Positions 35,495 to 44,998 are shown, numbered from the stretch's first letter. The stretch: DNA of 59,631 nt from Paenibacillus phytorum (GCF_013141715.1 NZ_WHOA01000172.1:1-59631); one strand, 5' to 3'. Program-made: numbers and translations. The notes: a model not told the origin generated them from the sequence alone.

Positions 35495-37258
35495 TTAGTT
35501 CGGATGTTTGTCATTCGGCTTCAAGGAGATAGACAGCTGTTGCTGCGAACCGTCCGCACGATTGTCAGCATGCCTTGCAATCACTTGCTCAGCTTCTTCT
35601 TCAATGACAATCAGAGGCAATTCCTCTACCGAGTCACCTATAGCTAACGAGAATAAAAACGCAGCTTTGTCCATAGCTTGGAAGTCTATTGTTTGCCTCT
35701 CACCTGTGTAAATAACCAGATCCAGTCCATAGGTGTCTCCCTGTTTGCTCCATTCCCAGTTCCAACCGGCGGTAGCGGAGGATACGCTTTTGTCACCGAA
35801 GCGCGGTTGGTTCTCTCCAGTACCCTCAAAGGCTGCATATAAGCTTTCGAAGCGCAGTGGCAGTCCATTGATCTGCACTTTCGTCACAGCGCCTTCCTGC
35901 TCAATACTCATACGCTCCAAGCAACCGCCAAATTCCATCCGAATCCGGAAATCTGTTGCCTCTATACGGCCTTGAATACGATCCAAATTCGGGTGTGTAT
36001 CCCCGCCGTTCGTCAGAAAGTTTACGCCTAACAGCAGATGGTTGCGGCTCGCTGCAACACTGAGAACAGCCGAGCAATAATCGTACCCATCGTGTAAGCA
36101 GCGCATTTGCAGATAGGTCGGCTGCCCGCCATTATCGAAATAAGCAACCATCCCTCTTGTTTGATTCCACATGATCTCTTTCCTAAACACTCCGATCGCA
36201 TATTGCGGCGTTATGTAAGTCTCCGCCCATTTCACGAATCCGGTCTCCTCATTTCGATAATAAGGCTGCCTAAGATCACGTACCTCTACTCGGGTAAATT
36301 GCTCAACATATTGTTCCGGACATTGGATACCGCTGCCAAACCACTCTGCATCATAATCCAAATCGTCAGAGGCAAAGAAAACCAGCTTGTTATCGGTAGC
36401 GACTTGCAGGAAGGATTTGGCCTTATTCGTCAGTAAGGTACTGTAGCTGCGGCTGTGCGGACCAGCCCATTGCTGGGAGACCGGATGATAATGCTCCACC
36501 ACCATTCGCCAGACCATGTCTAACAATTCAGCAGTTATGTCCTTCGCGCGAGAGTTGAGGGAATACTCACGAATTTTAGACAGCTCTACAATGGCAATAA
36601 CAGAATAGGTAGGACTGTTGAATTCTTGGAAGGTCCCTAGATTGGCTGTATATTGCAGCAGCTTCTCTAGCCTTTCCAGCCCATAATCAGCATAATCCTT
36701 CCGATCATACACCTCACCGGCGATCAAGGTCACAAATGCCCCCATAATCGCAATATTCGTATAGTGCGGTCCTACATTCCGTTTGATGATAGCGTCGCAT
36801 GCAAAGCTTACTGATTCTTGGATCTGATCTTTCAGCGCTTCAGGTAGCTTATGGCCGTGGCGCAATACCACAAGCAAGAGCTCCTTGCCGCAAAAGTCTG
36901 CCCAGTTCCAATCAGGAGGAGCCATCTGTGTAAGCGGCTCTTCATAAAACCAAGGCCATATCCCATAGGTATCACTTAGCGGATTGCGATCCTGCAAAGA
37001 TAACAAGCGGCCAATGATATCATAGGCCCTCTGTTCATATTCCTTCATTTCCGTATTTAGCAAGCCAACCGCATAGAGCAGCGATAGATAAGTCGGATGA
37101 GTGGTTGGGTGATCCTTCGCCGTAAGCGTGGTATGATACCCCGGGCTATGAAAAGGACGACGAAGCATACAAACCTGAGAATCATACTCACTTTCTTTGG
37201 CTTTGATTGCTTTTATCAAAAGTGCTTTGTGATCAAGAATAGTCTCATTTATGCTCAT
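35495..37258 (-). CDS. Unrecognised toroid plus beta-sandwich protein, carbohydrate-linked
   Basis: I do not recognise the family of this 587-aa protein. Residues ~1-290 are mostly helical with repeated motifs that suit an (alpha/alpha)-toroid (GIWPWFYEEPL, PDWNWADFCGKELLLV, GPHYTNIAIMGAFVTLIAGE, FQEFNSPTYSVIAIVELSKI, QQWAGPHSRSYSTLL). The rest is beta-rich. This is the layout of several polysaccharide lyases, and the conserved N, H, Y and R residues in those motifs would suit lyase chemistry, but that is inference. It lacks a signal peptide, so it would act on imported oligosaccharides. It is the last gene behind an ABC sugar importer. The start is the ATG at 37258, with AAGGA nine bases ahead. 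Confidence 0.75.
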   Translation of the reverse strand: MSINETILDHKALLIKAIKAKESEYDSQVCMLRRPFHSPGYHTTLTAKDHPTTHPTYLSLLYAVGLLNTEMKEYEQRAYDIIGRLLSLQDRNPLSDTYGIWPWFYEEPLTQMAPPDWNWADFCGKELLLVVLRHGHKLPEALKDQIQESVSFACDAIIKRNVGPHYTNIAIMGAFVTLIAGEVYDRKDYADYGLERLEKLLQYTANLGTFQEFNSPTYSVIAIVELSKIREYSLNSRAKDITAELLDMVWRMVVEHYHPVSQQWAGPHSRSYSTLLTNKAKSFLQVATDNKLVFFASDDLDYDAEWFGSGIQCPEQYVEQFTRVEVRDLRQPYYRNEETGFVKWAETYITPQYAIGVFRKEIMWNQTRGMVAYFDNGGQPTYLQMRCLHDGYDYCSAVLSVAASRNHLLLGVNFLTNGGDTHPNLDRIQGRIEATDFRIRMEFGGCLERMSIEQEGAVTKVQINGLPLRFESLYAAFEGTGENQPRFGDKSVSSATAGWNWEWSKQGDTYGLDLVIYTGERQTIDFQAMDKAAFLFSLAIGDSVEELPLIVIEEEAEQVIARHADNRADGSQQQLSISLKPNDKHPN

Positions 37259-37292
37259 GCTGAACAATCCTTCCAATTGGGTTTATAGAACG

Positions 37293-37331
37293 ACGGGAAG
37301 GTCAGCCTACGCAAGCAAGCCGCCTTCCCGT
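37293..37331 (-). terminator. Intercistronic hairpin after the binding-protein gene
   Basis: ACGGGAAGG and CCTTCCCGT form a perfect 9-bp stem between the solute-binding-protein gene and the 587-aa gene. No U run follows, so it more likely attenuates or stabilises the upstream mRNA than stops all transcription. Confidence 0.55.
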
Positions 37332-37363
37332 AAATTCAGTTATATATATTGGGCGTGCACTGA

Positions 37364-38968
37364 TTATTTCAAGAACTCTTTATTCTTCTCATACCACTCT
37401 TGTGCAAGCTTCTCCACATTGTCTCCACCAAGGCGCTTCCACTCTTTACGCGACTCTTCCATAGCAGCCTCTGGGGTTGATGCACTGCCTCCAGTTACGG
37501 CTTTCACCTCGATTTGCGTAGCAATCGGATGGAATGTGGCGATCAGTTGGCTTACTTCCGGAATATCCGGGCTAAAGGCTATGTCTCTGCGGTATTTGTT
37601 TTTGAGTGCCACATCCAGTGACTGTGTCTTCAATTTGGCATATTCCTGGGAGAGCGGATCCTGAGCAGCCATGATCGGGAACCAGTCGGATTTTAGGCTA
37701 TAATCAGTTACAATCGCATACTCAGCAGCGTAGCCAACTTCCTTACGAGATTTGTCAGCATCGATGACTTGCGGGATCTTACCGTCAATTAACTTGTAAT
37801 GGACATTCTCCTCGCCATATTTCATCGCCATATCCCCTTTATCCATCATCCAATCGAGGAATTTAACAGCGGATTCGATTTTATCCTCTTTCATTTTACT
37901 GTTAAAGGCTACCAGAATATTCGCCGGAAGCTCTTGATACAGACCATTTTTCCCATACTTGCTGGCCACTGGCTCTAAAGGAACCATTTTGGCATCAGGT
38001 ACATTTTTCTTAAGATCCATATATTCGTTTTGCATATTCCATGAACCAAAATAAATACCTGCTTTGCCAGTCGTCCACATTTGTCGAGCGCGTTGGAAGT
38101 TGCTATCCGTGATATACTCCTTATCTAGCAAGCCTTGATCGAATAGTGTTTTCTGATAGGCAACAGAATCCTTGTAACGATCCAACGTTCTGCCAAACTT
38201 AAGCTTGCCCTCTTCCAAATACCATTGATTCTCATTCACGAAAAAGAGAGCTCTAATGATTTGCACACCGTTGCCATTAAACACAATAGGCACTGTATCT
38301 GCTTTACCATTACCGTCCGGATCTGCTTCCTTAAATTTCTTGGCTACCTCGATCAATTCTTCCGTTGTCGTTGGCGCCTTCAAGCCCAGCTTATCCAACC
38401 AATCCTGACGAATCCACATCCCATGGTTGGCAATTCCATCTATGCTTCGACTGCTGGTGACCGCATACATTTTGCCGTTAATCGTTGACGCTGATTTGAG
38501 CTCCGGATGCTCCTGCAGATACTTTTTCATAGTCGTGCTATATTTCTCGATGAAACCGTCTACCGGTTGTATAGCACCTTGGTTGGCCAGTTGCGCAATA
38601 TAGTTGCGGTCATACTCCCAAATGAGATCAGGTGCGCTCCCGGAAGCCACTAGGGTACTCAGCTTTTGTTGAGCTTGTGCACGAGGTACTGGCACCCAGG
38701 TTACCTTAGCCGGCGAATTTTCATTCATAAACTTTGTCCAACGGTTGCTCTCGTAGCTGCCTTCCTCAGCGGCTACTGTCCCACGATCAAAAGCGGAAAT
38801 GCTGATCTCTTTCTTCGGACCGGCCGCTGTTGCTGTAGCAGCTGCACTTCCTTGAGGCTTTGCTGAACTGCCACCCTCTGTAGTCGTATTAGTACTGCAA
38901 GCGGCTAGTACTGCTAAAGACATACTTGCTGCAAGAACTGGTTTCCACGCATGTTTAGTCATTTTCAA
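37364..38968 (-). CDS. Lipoprotein sugar-binding protein of ABC importer
   Basis: This ~534-aa extracellular solute-binding protein of the LplA/YtcQ type has a lipobox LAAC (C24 from the chosen start). A Ser/Ala/Thr-rich linker follows, then the typical WTKFMNENSPAKVTWVPVP, the aspartate-rich DPDGNGKADTVPI loop that can bind calcium, and YEKNKEFLK at the end. The frame is open to 39046. A TTG at 38968 lies nine bases after AGGGGG; an ATG at 38962 is equally possible. It is the third gene of a leftward operon after two permeases. No ATPase gene is present, as is usual for importers energised by a shared MsmX-type ATPase. Confidence 0.9.
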   Translation of the reverse strand: MKMTKHAWKPVLAASMSLAVLAACSTNTTTEGGSSAKPQGSAAATATAAGPKKEISISAFDRGTVAAEEGSYESNRWTKFMNENSPAKVTWVPVPRAQAQQKLSTLVASGSAPDLIWEYDRNYIAQLANQGAIQPVDGFIEKYSTTMKKYLQEHPELKSASTINGKMYAVTSSRSIDGIANHGMWIRQDWLDKLGLKAPTTTEELIEVAKKFKEADPDGNGKADTVPIVFNGNGVQIIRALFFVNENQWYLEEGKLKFGRTLDRYKDSVAYQKTLFDQGLLDKEYITDSNFQRARQMWTTGKAGIYFGSWNMQNEYMDLKKNVPDAKMVPLEPVASKYGKNGLYQELPANILVAFNSKMKEDKIESAVKFLDWMMDKGDMAMKYGEENVHYKLIDGKIPQVIDADKSRKEVGYAAEYAIVTDYSLKSDWFPIMAAQDPLSQEYAKLKTQSLDVALKNKYRRDIAFSPDIPEVSQLIATFHPIATQIEVKAVTGGSASTPEAAMEESRKEWKRLGGDNVEKLAQEWYEKNKEFLK

Positions 38969-39026
38969 TGGTTCCATCCCCCTAAATATTGTGTGGTATA
39001 TATCAAGGACTATTTGCCCCGAGATA

Positions 39027-39923
39027 TCAGCCTTTGACCGATCCAATCAAGACGCCTTTGACAAAATGCTTCTGCAAGAACGGGTACACGATCAGAATTG
39101 GTGTGACTGCAATGACAATCGCCGCCGCTTTAATCCCTTCGGGAGTAAGCGTCATCTCCGCTACACCCTCGCTACCGGATGCATGATCCAGTAGATTCTG
39201 ATCCACCTGCAGGATCATTTGATAGAGCTTGAGCGTTAAGGTTTGCTTGGTTGTTTTGGTAACGTACAGCAATACATTGAAGTATGAATTCCACCAACCT
39301 ACGGCATAAAAGAGTGAAATGGCAGCTATGATCGGTTTGCATAACGGTAAAATGATTTGAAGCAGAATTCGCCAGTCACCTGCGCCGTCAATAGATGCTG
39401 ATTCCTCCACTTCCTCCGGCAAGCCTTCCATGAACGTTTTCATCACAAACATGTTGTACGTACTAATTAATGAGGGAAGCCACAACGCCCAATAGGTATC
39501 CATAAGTCCTAAGGATTTAACTAGTATAAAATTCGGGATTACGCCCGAAACGAACAACATGGTGAAGGTGATGAAAATGAGCAGCCCATTACGCCCCATC
39601 AGTCTTCGTCTGGAAAGCGGATATGCAGCCAGTAAAGTAAGTGTCATATTGAGCGCTGTGCCGACTATGGTTACTAGCACCGTATTCCACATCGCTACAA
39701 AGAGCTGTCCATCCTGGAAAAGACGCTTATAGGCCTCCGCGTTGAATTCGACCGGCCACAATGTCACCTCACCCGCTGTAATAGCCCTGCTGCTGCTGAA
39801 GGACGATACGACTTCATACCAGAACGGGTATAAGGCAATTAACGAAAGAAAGCCGAGTATCGCATAATTAGCTGACGTACCAAGACGGGATAAAAGGGAT
39901 TGCTTTTTATATAAACTTTGCAT
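39027..39923 (-). CDS. ABC sugar permease, LplC/YtcP type
   Basis: A 298-aa protein with six membrane helices and the EAA loop EEVEESASIDGAGDWRI (~187-203). It ends in FVKGVLIGSVKG, the C-terminal signature of this permease subfamily. It starts three bases after the upstream permease stop, with GGGGG 12 bases before the ATG. Its partner is the LplB-type permease. Confidence 0.92.
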   Translation of the reverse strand: MQSLYKKQSLLSRLGTSANYAILGFLSLIALYPFWYEVVSSFSSSRAITAGEVTLWPVEFNAEAYKRLFQDGQLFVAMWNTVLVTIVGTALNMTLTLLAAYPLSRRRLMGRNGLLIFITFTMLFVSGVIPNFILVKSLGLMDTYWALWLPSLISTYNMFVMKTFMEGLPEEVEESASIDGAGDWRILLQIILPLCKPIIAAISLFYAVGWWNSYFNVLLYVTKTTKQTLTLKLYQMILQVDQNLLDHASGSEGVAEMTLTPEGIKAAAIVIAVTPILIVYPFLQKHFVKGVLIGSVKG

Positions 39924-39926
39924 CGC

Positions 39927-40904
39927 TTACCATAACCCCCGTTCTCCGAACGCTCGAGTCAATCTGTTTACGCCTACGACCAGTATCAGGCCAACTGCGG
40001 ATTGGAACAACCCTAAGGCCGTCGTATAGCTGTAGTTCATATTCTGCAAACCGACACGGTACACGTATGTACTAATTACATCCGCAACATCCAGGACGGA
40101 CATATTCTGGAGGACCAGTGTCTGCTCAAGCCCCACATCCATCATGTGCCCCATGCGGAGAACGAGCAATATAGCAATTGTGCTGCGAATGCCGGGTAAA
40201 GTAATATGCCAAATCTGGCGCAGCTTCGATGCGCCGTCCATCTTGGCTGCCTCATATAGCTGCGGATCAATCGAGGCCATTGCAGCCAGATAAAGAATCG
40301 TGCCCCAACCCGCTTCCCGCCATATGCCTGATAAGGTGTAAGCAACAGGCCACCAGCCGGAGCTAGCCATGAAATAAATAGGCTCGATACCAAACACCTT
40401 CGTCAGCACCAAATTGACAACACCCGTGCTTGGTGAGAGCATAGCAATGAAGATACCCCCAAGAACAACCCATGAGATGAAATGGGGCAAGTAGAGCAGA
40501 TTCTGAACGGTCCGTTTGTACCATTCCTTGCGTACTTCATTAAGCAGAAGCGCGAGTAGTATGGGCACCGGAAATCCAAAAACAAGGCTGTACACATTGA
40601 GCAGCAGCGTATTTCTTAGTACTCTCCAGAAATCGATGCTTTGGAACAAGCTTATGAAGTGCTTAGACCCTACCCACTTACTGCCGAAGATGCCGTCGGC
40701 GAATCGGTAGTCCTTGAAGGCAATAATCTCGCCGGCCATCGGAGCATATTTAAATAATAGATAAAATCCGATCACAGGCAGAAGCATCAGATACAAATGT
40801 CGATCCCGTATCAAGCGGCCTCGGAATGTGGACGGAATCGGCTTGGTTGGAATTGGCTTCCGCTGGCTTAACTTCTTATGTAAGCCGGTCACTCTTTCCT
40901 CCAT
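39927..40904 (-). CDS. ABC sugar permease, LplB type
   Basis: A 325-aa membrane protein with six helices, the typical N-terminal LMLLPVIGFYLLFKYAPM, IAFKDYR, LLYLPHFISWVVLGG, and the EAA loop DPQLYEAAKMDGASKLRQI. It is the first gene of the operon permease-permease-binding protein-587-aa protein. AAAGGG lies ahead of the ATG. Confidence 0.92.
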   Translation of the reverse strand: MEERVTGLHKKLSQRKPIPTKPIPSTFRGRLIRDRHLYLMLLPVIGFYLLFKYAPMAGEIIAFKDYRFADGIFGSKWVGSKHFISLFQSIDFWRVLRNTLLLNVYSLVFGFPVPILLALLLNEVRKEWYKRTVQNLLYLPHFISWVVLGGIFIAMLSPSTGVVNLVLTKVFGIEPIYFMASSGWWPVAYTLSGIWREAGWGTILYLAAMASIDPQLYEAAKMDGASKLRQIWHITLPGIRSTIAILLVLRMGHMMDVGLEQTLVLQNMSVLDVADVISTYVYRVGLQNMNYSYTTALGLFQSAVGLILVVGVNRLTRAFGERGLW

Positions 40905-41023
40905 GTTGTGTTCACCCTTTCCAAATGTGAGCCTGCTGTTGTGCCGGCGATATCATCGTATCCTGCCACCGCTTACTTGCAAATAGACACGTTTTGCTCT
41001 GCTGTCTTTTCTTAACAAATACC

Positions 41024-41066
41024 CTGTCACCTTACTTAAACTAGGTTCATTTTCCTAAGGTGACAG
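41024..41066. repeat. Perfect 11-bp inverted repeat upstream of importer operon
   Basis: CTGTCACCTTA (41024-41034) and TAAGGTGACAG (41056-41066) are separated by 21 bases. It lies about 120 bases upstream of the LplB-type permease ATG, so it could be an operator or leader hairpin for that operon. The rest of 40905-41195 shows nothing else I can support. Confidence 0.6.
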
Positions 41067-41195
41067 CTCCAAGGAATACGGTAACGAAGGCGGTTTACCT
41101 CGGTTTCGGTGCCTTGGCAGCGGAATTGAGCTTATTCGAGCGTAGTGATGGGCGAGTGTGGCTCCATAGGCGCGGATATCGCGTTTTCGCGACGC

Positions 41196-41229
41196 AAAAA
41201 AAGAGACCCACAGCAACGGGCTGCGGGTC
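41196..41229 (-). terminator. Rho-independent terminator of the AraC/GyrI gene
   Basis: On the minus strand GACCC-G-CAGC pairs with GCTG-T-GGGTC, followed by TCTTTTTTT. It lies about 120 bases past the regulator stop. Confidence 0.8.
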
Positions 41230-41351
41230 TTCAAGTATATATATTTAAAAAGGGGGTCGAATTTCAGTATAGGCCCCGAACCTTAAAGCCAGATGAAAAC
41301 CAGATTTCATTTTGGTTACAAATGATTCCCATTTGTTACAAGCATGCAGCT

Positions 41352-42257
41352 CTATTTTTCCTTAATCGGAATATAAATGTCCATTTGGATGAGCTCATTT
41401 TTGGATGGGTTACAGCGTTCATCGTACAGTTCGAACTCCGCGCCACCTGCATGTTCATATCCGGAATGAGGAAACCATTCTTCGAAAATGGATTTCCACG
41501 TGCTCTGAATGGATGCAACGAATTGATCTTGAGTGACCTTAGGTGTCGTAAACACCACATACCTTGCCTCCGGAAATTCACGGCTCACTAGATCTGCAGG
41601 CACATCCTCAAAATCCGTCGCTTCCATCCCGATGATATAACTTAAATCCCCAGTCTCCATGTTGAAATCCGTACAAATCCCCAGCTCAACTTGTGAATCT
41701 GCATGTACACGATTGGGAATGCGATTCCCCTTGCCCTCTTGTAGATACGAGTCCCAGAATGCGGGGAATTCACGATGGTTTCTTCCCTCTTTGCAGGACG
41801 TTTTCAGTTCATAACCAATCAGTTTAAAAGCAGGCTTCGTCTTCAGTTGATATTCCATTCGAATTCCTCCTAAGTAGGGGTTGAATTTTCTTTGCAGCAC
41901 ATTCGCTTTCGCATAAACTGGCGTCAGTATGCCTTGTTTACGGTAAGCTAGCGGCGTACGTTCAAAAACTTTTTTAAATGCTCGAGTGAAATTCTCGTGG
42001 GACTGGAACCCATTGTCGAGGGCAATATCGATTAACTTCTTCTCCGTATGTGCGATCTGATAAGCCGCGCTCGCTAATCTTCTTTTCCGAACATACTCCA
42101 TCACAGCTTCTCCCACCATGGTTTGAAAGACTCTATGAAAATGGAAGTCAGAGAAACAAGCGACTTGGGCTAAACAAGCAACAGATAAAGGCTCGGATAG
42201 GTGATTTTCAATATAATCCAAAGTCTTCTGAATCTGCACAAAGTAATCAGTGCCCAT
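41352..42257 (-). CDS. AraC-family regulator with GyrI-like ligand domain
   Basis: This 301-aa protein has an N-terminal AraC domain (~8-105: YIENHLSEPLSVACLAQVACFS, DIALDNGFQSHENFTRAFKKVF, RTPLAYRKQG). A GyrI-like/Bacterial transcription activator effector domain follows (~130-300: FKLIGYELKTSC, YIIGMEATDFEDVP, SGYEHAGGAEFELYDERC). This architecture is that of multidrug-type activators such as SoxS-relative Rob/YobU-like proteins. GGGGG lies ahead of the ATG. The target gene is not obvious; the phosphatase gene upstream is in the same direction. Confidence 0.9.
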   Translation of the reverse strand: MGTDYFVQIQKTLDYIENHLSEPLSVACLAQVACFSDFHFHRVFQTMVGEAVMEYVRKRRLASAAYQIAHTEKKLIDIALDNGFQSHENFTRAFKKVFERTPLAYRKQGILTPVYAKANVLQRKFNPYLGGIRMEYQLKTKPAFKLIGYELKTSCKEGRNHREFPAFWDSYLQEGKGNRIPNRVHADSQVELGICTDFNMETGDLSYIIGMEATDFEDVPADLVSREFPEARYVVFTTPKVTQDQFVASIQSTWKSIFEEWFPHSGYEHAGGAEFELYDERCNPSKNELIQMDIYIPIKEK

Positions 42258-42356
42258 CGGTTGCCCCCTCCAGCATTCTAAACACAGTGTAAGCTATTTA
42301 AAATAACGGTTCTTGATTTTTCTTGCTAAAAGGCTAGCCCGATGCTATCCCATCGA

Positions 42357-43067
42357 TTATCTCCAACTTCCTTTGGAAGCAACCGAATAGGTCTTGTACT
42401 GATTTCTGCCTTTGATTTCCAAGCAATTGATTTGCAAACCGTAAGCACAGCCGCCATCAATGCCGATTTTATCACGATCAAACCAAACATCTGCTTTCCC
42501 ATGAATATCCTTAGCCGGCGTATGCCCAAAAACGACTGTTTTTTTAACGACAGTTCGCTGCTGGACAAAAGGAGCTCGAATCCACAAAAAGTCCCTTTCT
42601 GGTTGGGTTTTCCAATCCGAAAATGTAGGGTTAAGCCCAGCATGAACATAAATGTGAGTCTCGTCCTCGTGATAATACGGAAGATTATTTAAAAATGAAA
42701 TATGATCGCTGAACTTTGCTCGGATGCGTTCTTTCGATTGCTTCAAATCAAGCTCTTCGGACCCGCAGAAGCTTTTAAATGTTTGGATGCCTCCATGTTC
42801 AAAAAACTTCATTTCCGTCAATGAATCGACGTCCCCCAGAACGTCCACGAACCGTTGGTCATGATTCCCTTTGAGCGCAATCGCTCCCTTTTCTCTCACC
42901 AAATGCATAACGAATTCCACAGTTTCCCGACTTTGCGGCCCTCGATCCACGTAATCACCAAGCAGCACGAGCTGGTCTTCTTCGGCATTAAAAATTACTT
43001 TATCGAGTAATTGCTTGAATTCATCCACACAGCCATGTATATCGCTTACGGCTAACGTTCTTTTCAT
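42357..43067 (-). CDS. PPP-family metallophosphoesterase
   Basis: This 236-aa protein carries the full phosphoprotein-phosphatase signature set: SDIHGCVDEF (~8-17), LLGDYVDRGPQS (~36-47), ALKGNHDQR (~69-77), then HVHAGLNP and FGHTPAKDIHG. These give the two-metal active site. Targets may be phospho-Ser/Thr/Tyr proteins or Ap4A-like nucleotides. It follows the alpha/beta hydrolase gene by 38 bases. GGGGG lies ahead of the ATG. Confidence 0.92.
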   Translation of the reverse strand: MKRTLAVSDIHGCVDEFKQLLDKVIFNAEEDQLVLLGDYVDRGPQSRETVEFVMHLVREKGAIALKGNHDQRFVDVLGDVDSLTEMKFFEHGGIQTFKSFCGSEELDLKQSKERIRAKFSDHISFLNNLPYYHEDETHIYVHAGLNPTFSDWKTQPERDFLWIRAPFVQQRTVVKKTVVFGHTPAKDIHGKADVWFDRDKIGIDGGCAYGLQINCLEIKGRNQYKTYSVASKGSWR

Positions 43068-43105
43068 ATCCTGTACCCCCTGATGGCGCGCTCCGGCAAA
43101 TCCGT

Positions 43106-43654
43106 CTATTTGTGTGCATCTATTTGTTCTAGAAAATGTTGAATTGTATATCGAAAACGGGCCTCATCCCACAGATCAACCTCTTCCGTTTCGTCAAATA
43201 TAGCCTGTACCACGTCAGAATTGGTGTGAGGATTAGCTAAACATCGCTGCAGCCATTCAGCGCTAAATGCGGGGTACTGCGCAGGAAAATCGCATATGAT
43301 TAATCCCTTCAGCAGTTCGGGTCTCTGAATAGCAAAACCCATCGCATAAGCAGCTCCTCTGGAAAAAGCCATCAATACGAGGCTATCTGAATCTGTATGC
43401 CTCTGAGAAATCCCGGCCTCAATATCGGCCACATGATCACTAAACGTATATCCGGTCTTCGGAGAATCACTTTTCCCGCGCCCCCTGAGGCTGATGGCTG
43501 TACATTCTCTATCGTCAAAGGCTGAAAAAAAGAACTCTTCTGCAGACCCCAGCATGCCAGGTATATAAACTAACGGAGTGTTCCCAGTGTCGCTTGAAGA
43601 GACAAGATAATGAATGCGGACTTCTTGATTCAGCGCAAAATGCGGCTCGACCAT
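43106..43654 (-). pseudogene. Alpha/beta hydrolase with internal deletion
   Basis: The N-terminal half is a normal alpha/beta hydrolase: PLVYIPGMLGS, the oxyanion region ISLRGRGKSD, and the nucleophile elbow AFSRGAA (S101). The protein then runs from EVDLWDE straight into ARFRYTIQHFLEQIDAHK, which is the usual extreme C-terminus. About 50 residues that normally carry the catalytic aspartate and histidine strands are missing, giving 182 aa instead of ~235. The frame is intact, so a protein may be made, but it should lack hydrolase activity. The start is ATG at 43654 or TTG at 43660. Confidence 0.65.
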
Positions 43655-43780
43655 CGACAAATCAGCTCCCTAGCAAACTCTGAATCTATGTGTATTTCTA
43701 TTATTTAGGTTTTATTCTACCATAGTTTGGTTTATTCGGGATTCCTTAATTATCATTGATCTAACGTAAGAAACATGAAA

Positions 43781-43802
43781 AGGACGTCCTGATGGACGTC
43801 CT
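43781..43802 (-). terminator. Terminator of the importer/GH105 operon
   Basis: AGGACGTCC and GGACGTCCT form a 9-bp stem with a 4-base loop, followed on the minus strand by TTTTCATG. It lies about 37 bases past the GH105 stop. Confidence 0.7.
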
Positions 43803-43838
43803 GAAAGGGAATAAGGATATGCTAAGACTTGACGCTCC

Positions 43839-44942
43839 TTAGGACGAATGCCCAATGAGCGACTCCATTTCTACACACGCCATCACGAATGTGCCAACGC
43901 CATGCAGGTCGTTCTCACTAGTCGGACGAGTCACATAGTTCTCATAATCGCCTGCTGACGTTCCGATACAGATGAGTGGCAATATCACCCGCTCCTGCTC
44001 GTCAAACTTCAGTGTTCGGATCAGTCCTTCATATCCCTTCACAGCTGCGTCCACACATTCTTGGCCGACAACCCCGTGCTTAATTGCTTTGGCAATCGTG
44101 TATACGAACAGATTGGTACATGATGTCTCCAGCCAGTTATCCGGCTGATCACCCTTATCAACGATTTGATACCAAAGTCCGCTTTCCGCATCCTGATATC
44201 GAATCAAGGCATGAACGAAATCACGCAGCGAGTTAACTAACTCTTCGCGCCCTGGTTCGTCCGCTGGGAGCTCATCAAGGAATTGTGTAACCGCTAGGCC
44301 ATACCAGCCGAGTGAGCGGCCCCAAAATTCTGGTGAACAGCCGGTTTCGACATTCGCCCATGGCATCCTCCGGCTTTCATCCCAGGCATGGTACAGCAGC
44401 CCTGTCTCTTCGTCTTTCATATATTTGCGCATCAACTTCTCTTGATGCAGCACCGTGGAGCGCAATGCATCATCTCCGTAAGCATTCGCATATTTCAATG
44501 AGAAGACACCTGCCATATACAAACCGTCCAACCACATGTTGTAGGCATATTTATCTTTATGCCAGTAACCGCCCTCCGAAGTGAGATTCAGCGTGTTCAG
44601 CAAGTTTCTCAGCTTATCCGCAGCGATTCGGTATTTGCTGTGTCCTGTCCGTTGTTCCAATCGGAACAACAAAAGCCCCGCTTGAACCGCATCCAGCTCA
44701 TCCCGCGCGAAATATAGATTGCCGTTTTCGTCGATCAAACCATCGACATACGCCTGGATGTAGGCGTCATAGCGATCATCTTGTTCAGCTTCCCCCAGCA
44801 TTTCCATGCCGCATAAGAAAACACCTTGGTGGTAATGCCAGCGCTCAGCAGGCGGCAGCTCCATAGGCGTGTACGTGCTCATAATTGAATCGCAGGCAGC
44901 TCGTGCCCATTCGATGGGTGATTTAATTAAATTTTGAGTCAT
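43839..44942 (-). CDS. GH105 unsaturated rhamnogalacturonyl hydrolase
   Basis: This 367-aa cytosolic (alpha/alpha)6-barrel enzyme removes the unsaturated galacturonyl residue left by rhamnogalacturonan lyases. Both family acids are present: D84 in RDELDAVQAG and D139 in NMWLDGLYMAGVF, matching D88 and D143 of YteR. Other motifs are WHYHQGVFL, LLYHAWDESRRMPWAN, EFWGRSLGWYG and GVGTFVMACVEME. It is the last gene of the operon binding protein-LplB-LplC-hydrolase, so the importer probably takes up rhamnogalacturonan-type oligosaccharides. GAGAGG lies ahead of the ATG. Confidence 0.92.
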   Translation of the reverse strand: MTQNLIKSPIEWARAACDSIMSTYTPMELPPAERWHYHQGVFLCGMEMLGEAEQDDRYDAYIQAYVDGLIDENGNLYFARDELDAVQAGLLLFRLEQRTGHSKYRIAADKLRNLLNTLNLTSEGGYWHKDKYAYNMWLDGLYMAGVFSLKYANAYGDDALRSTVLHQEKLMRKYMKDEETGLLYHAWDESRRMPWANVETGCSPEFWGRSLGWYGLAVTQFLDELPADEPGREELVNSLRDFVHALIRYQDAESGLWYQIVDKGDQPDNWLETSCTNLFVYTIAKAIKHGVVGQECVDAAVKGYEGLIRTLKFDEQERVILPLICIGTSAGDYENYVTRPTSENDLHGVGTFVMACVEMESLIGHSS

Positions 44943-44998
44943 ATTGAATTTTCCTCTCTATGTCTAAATAGATTTTCGGATTAATTGAAATCCCTTCC

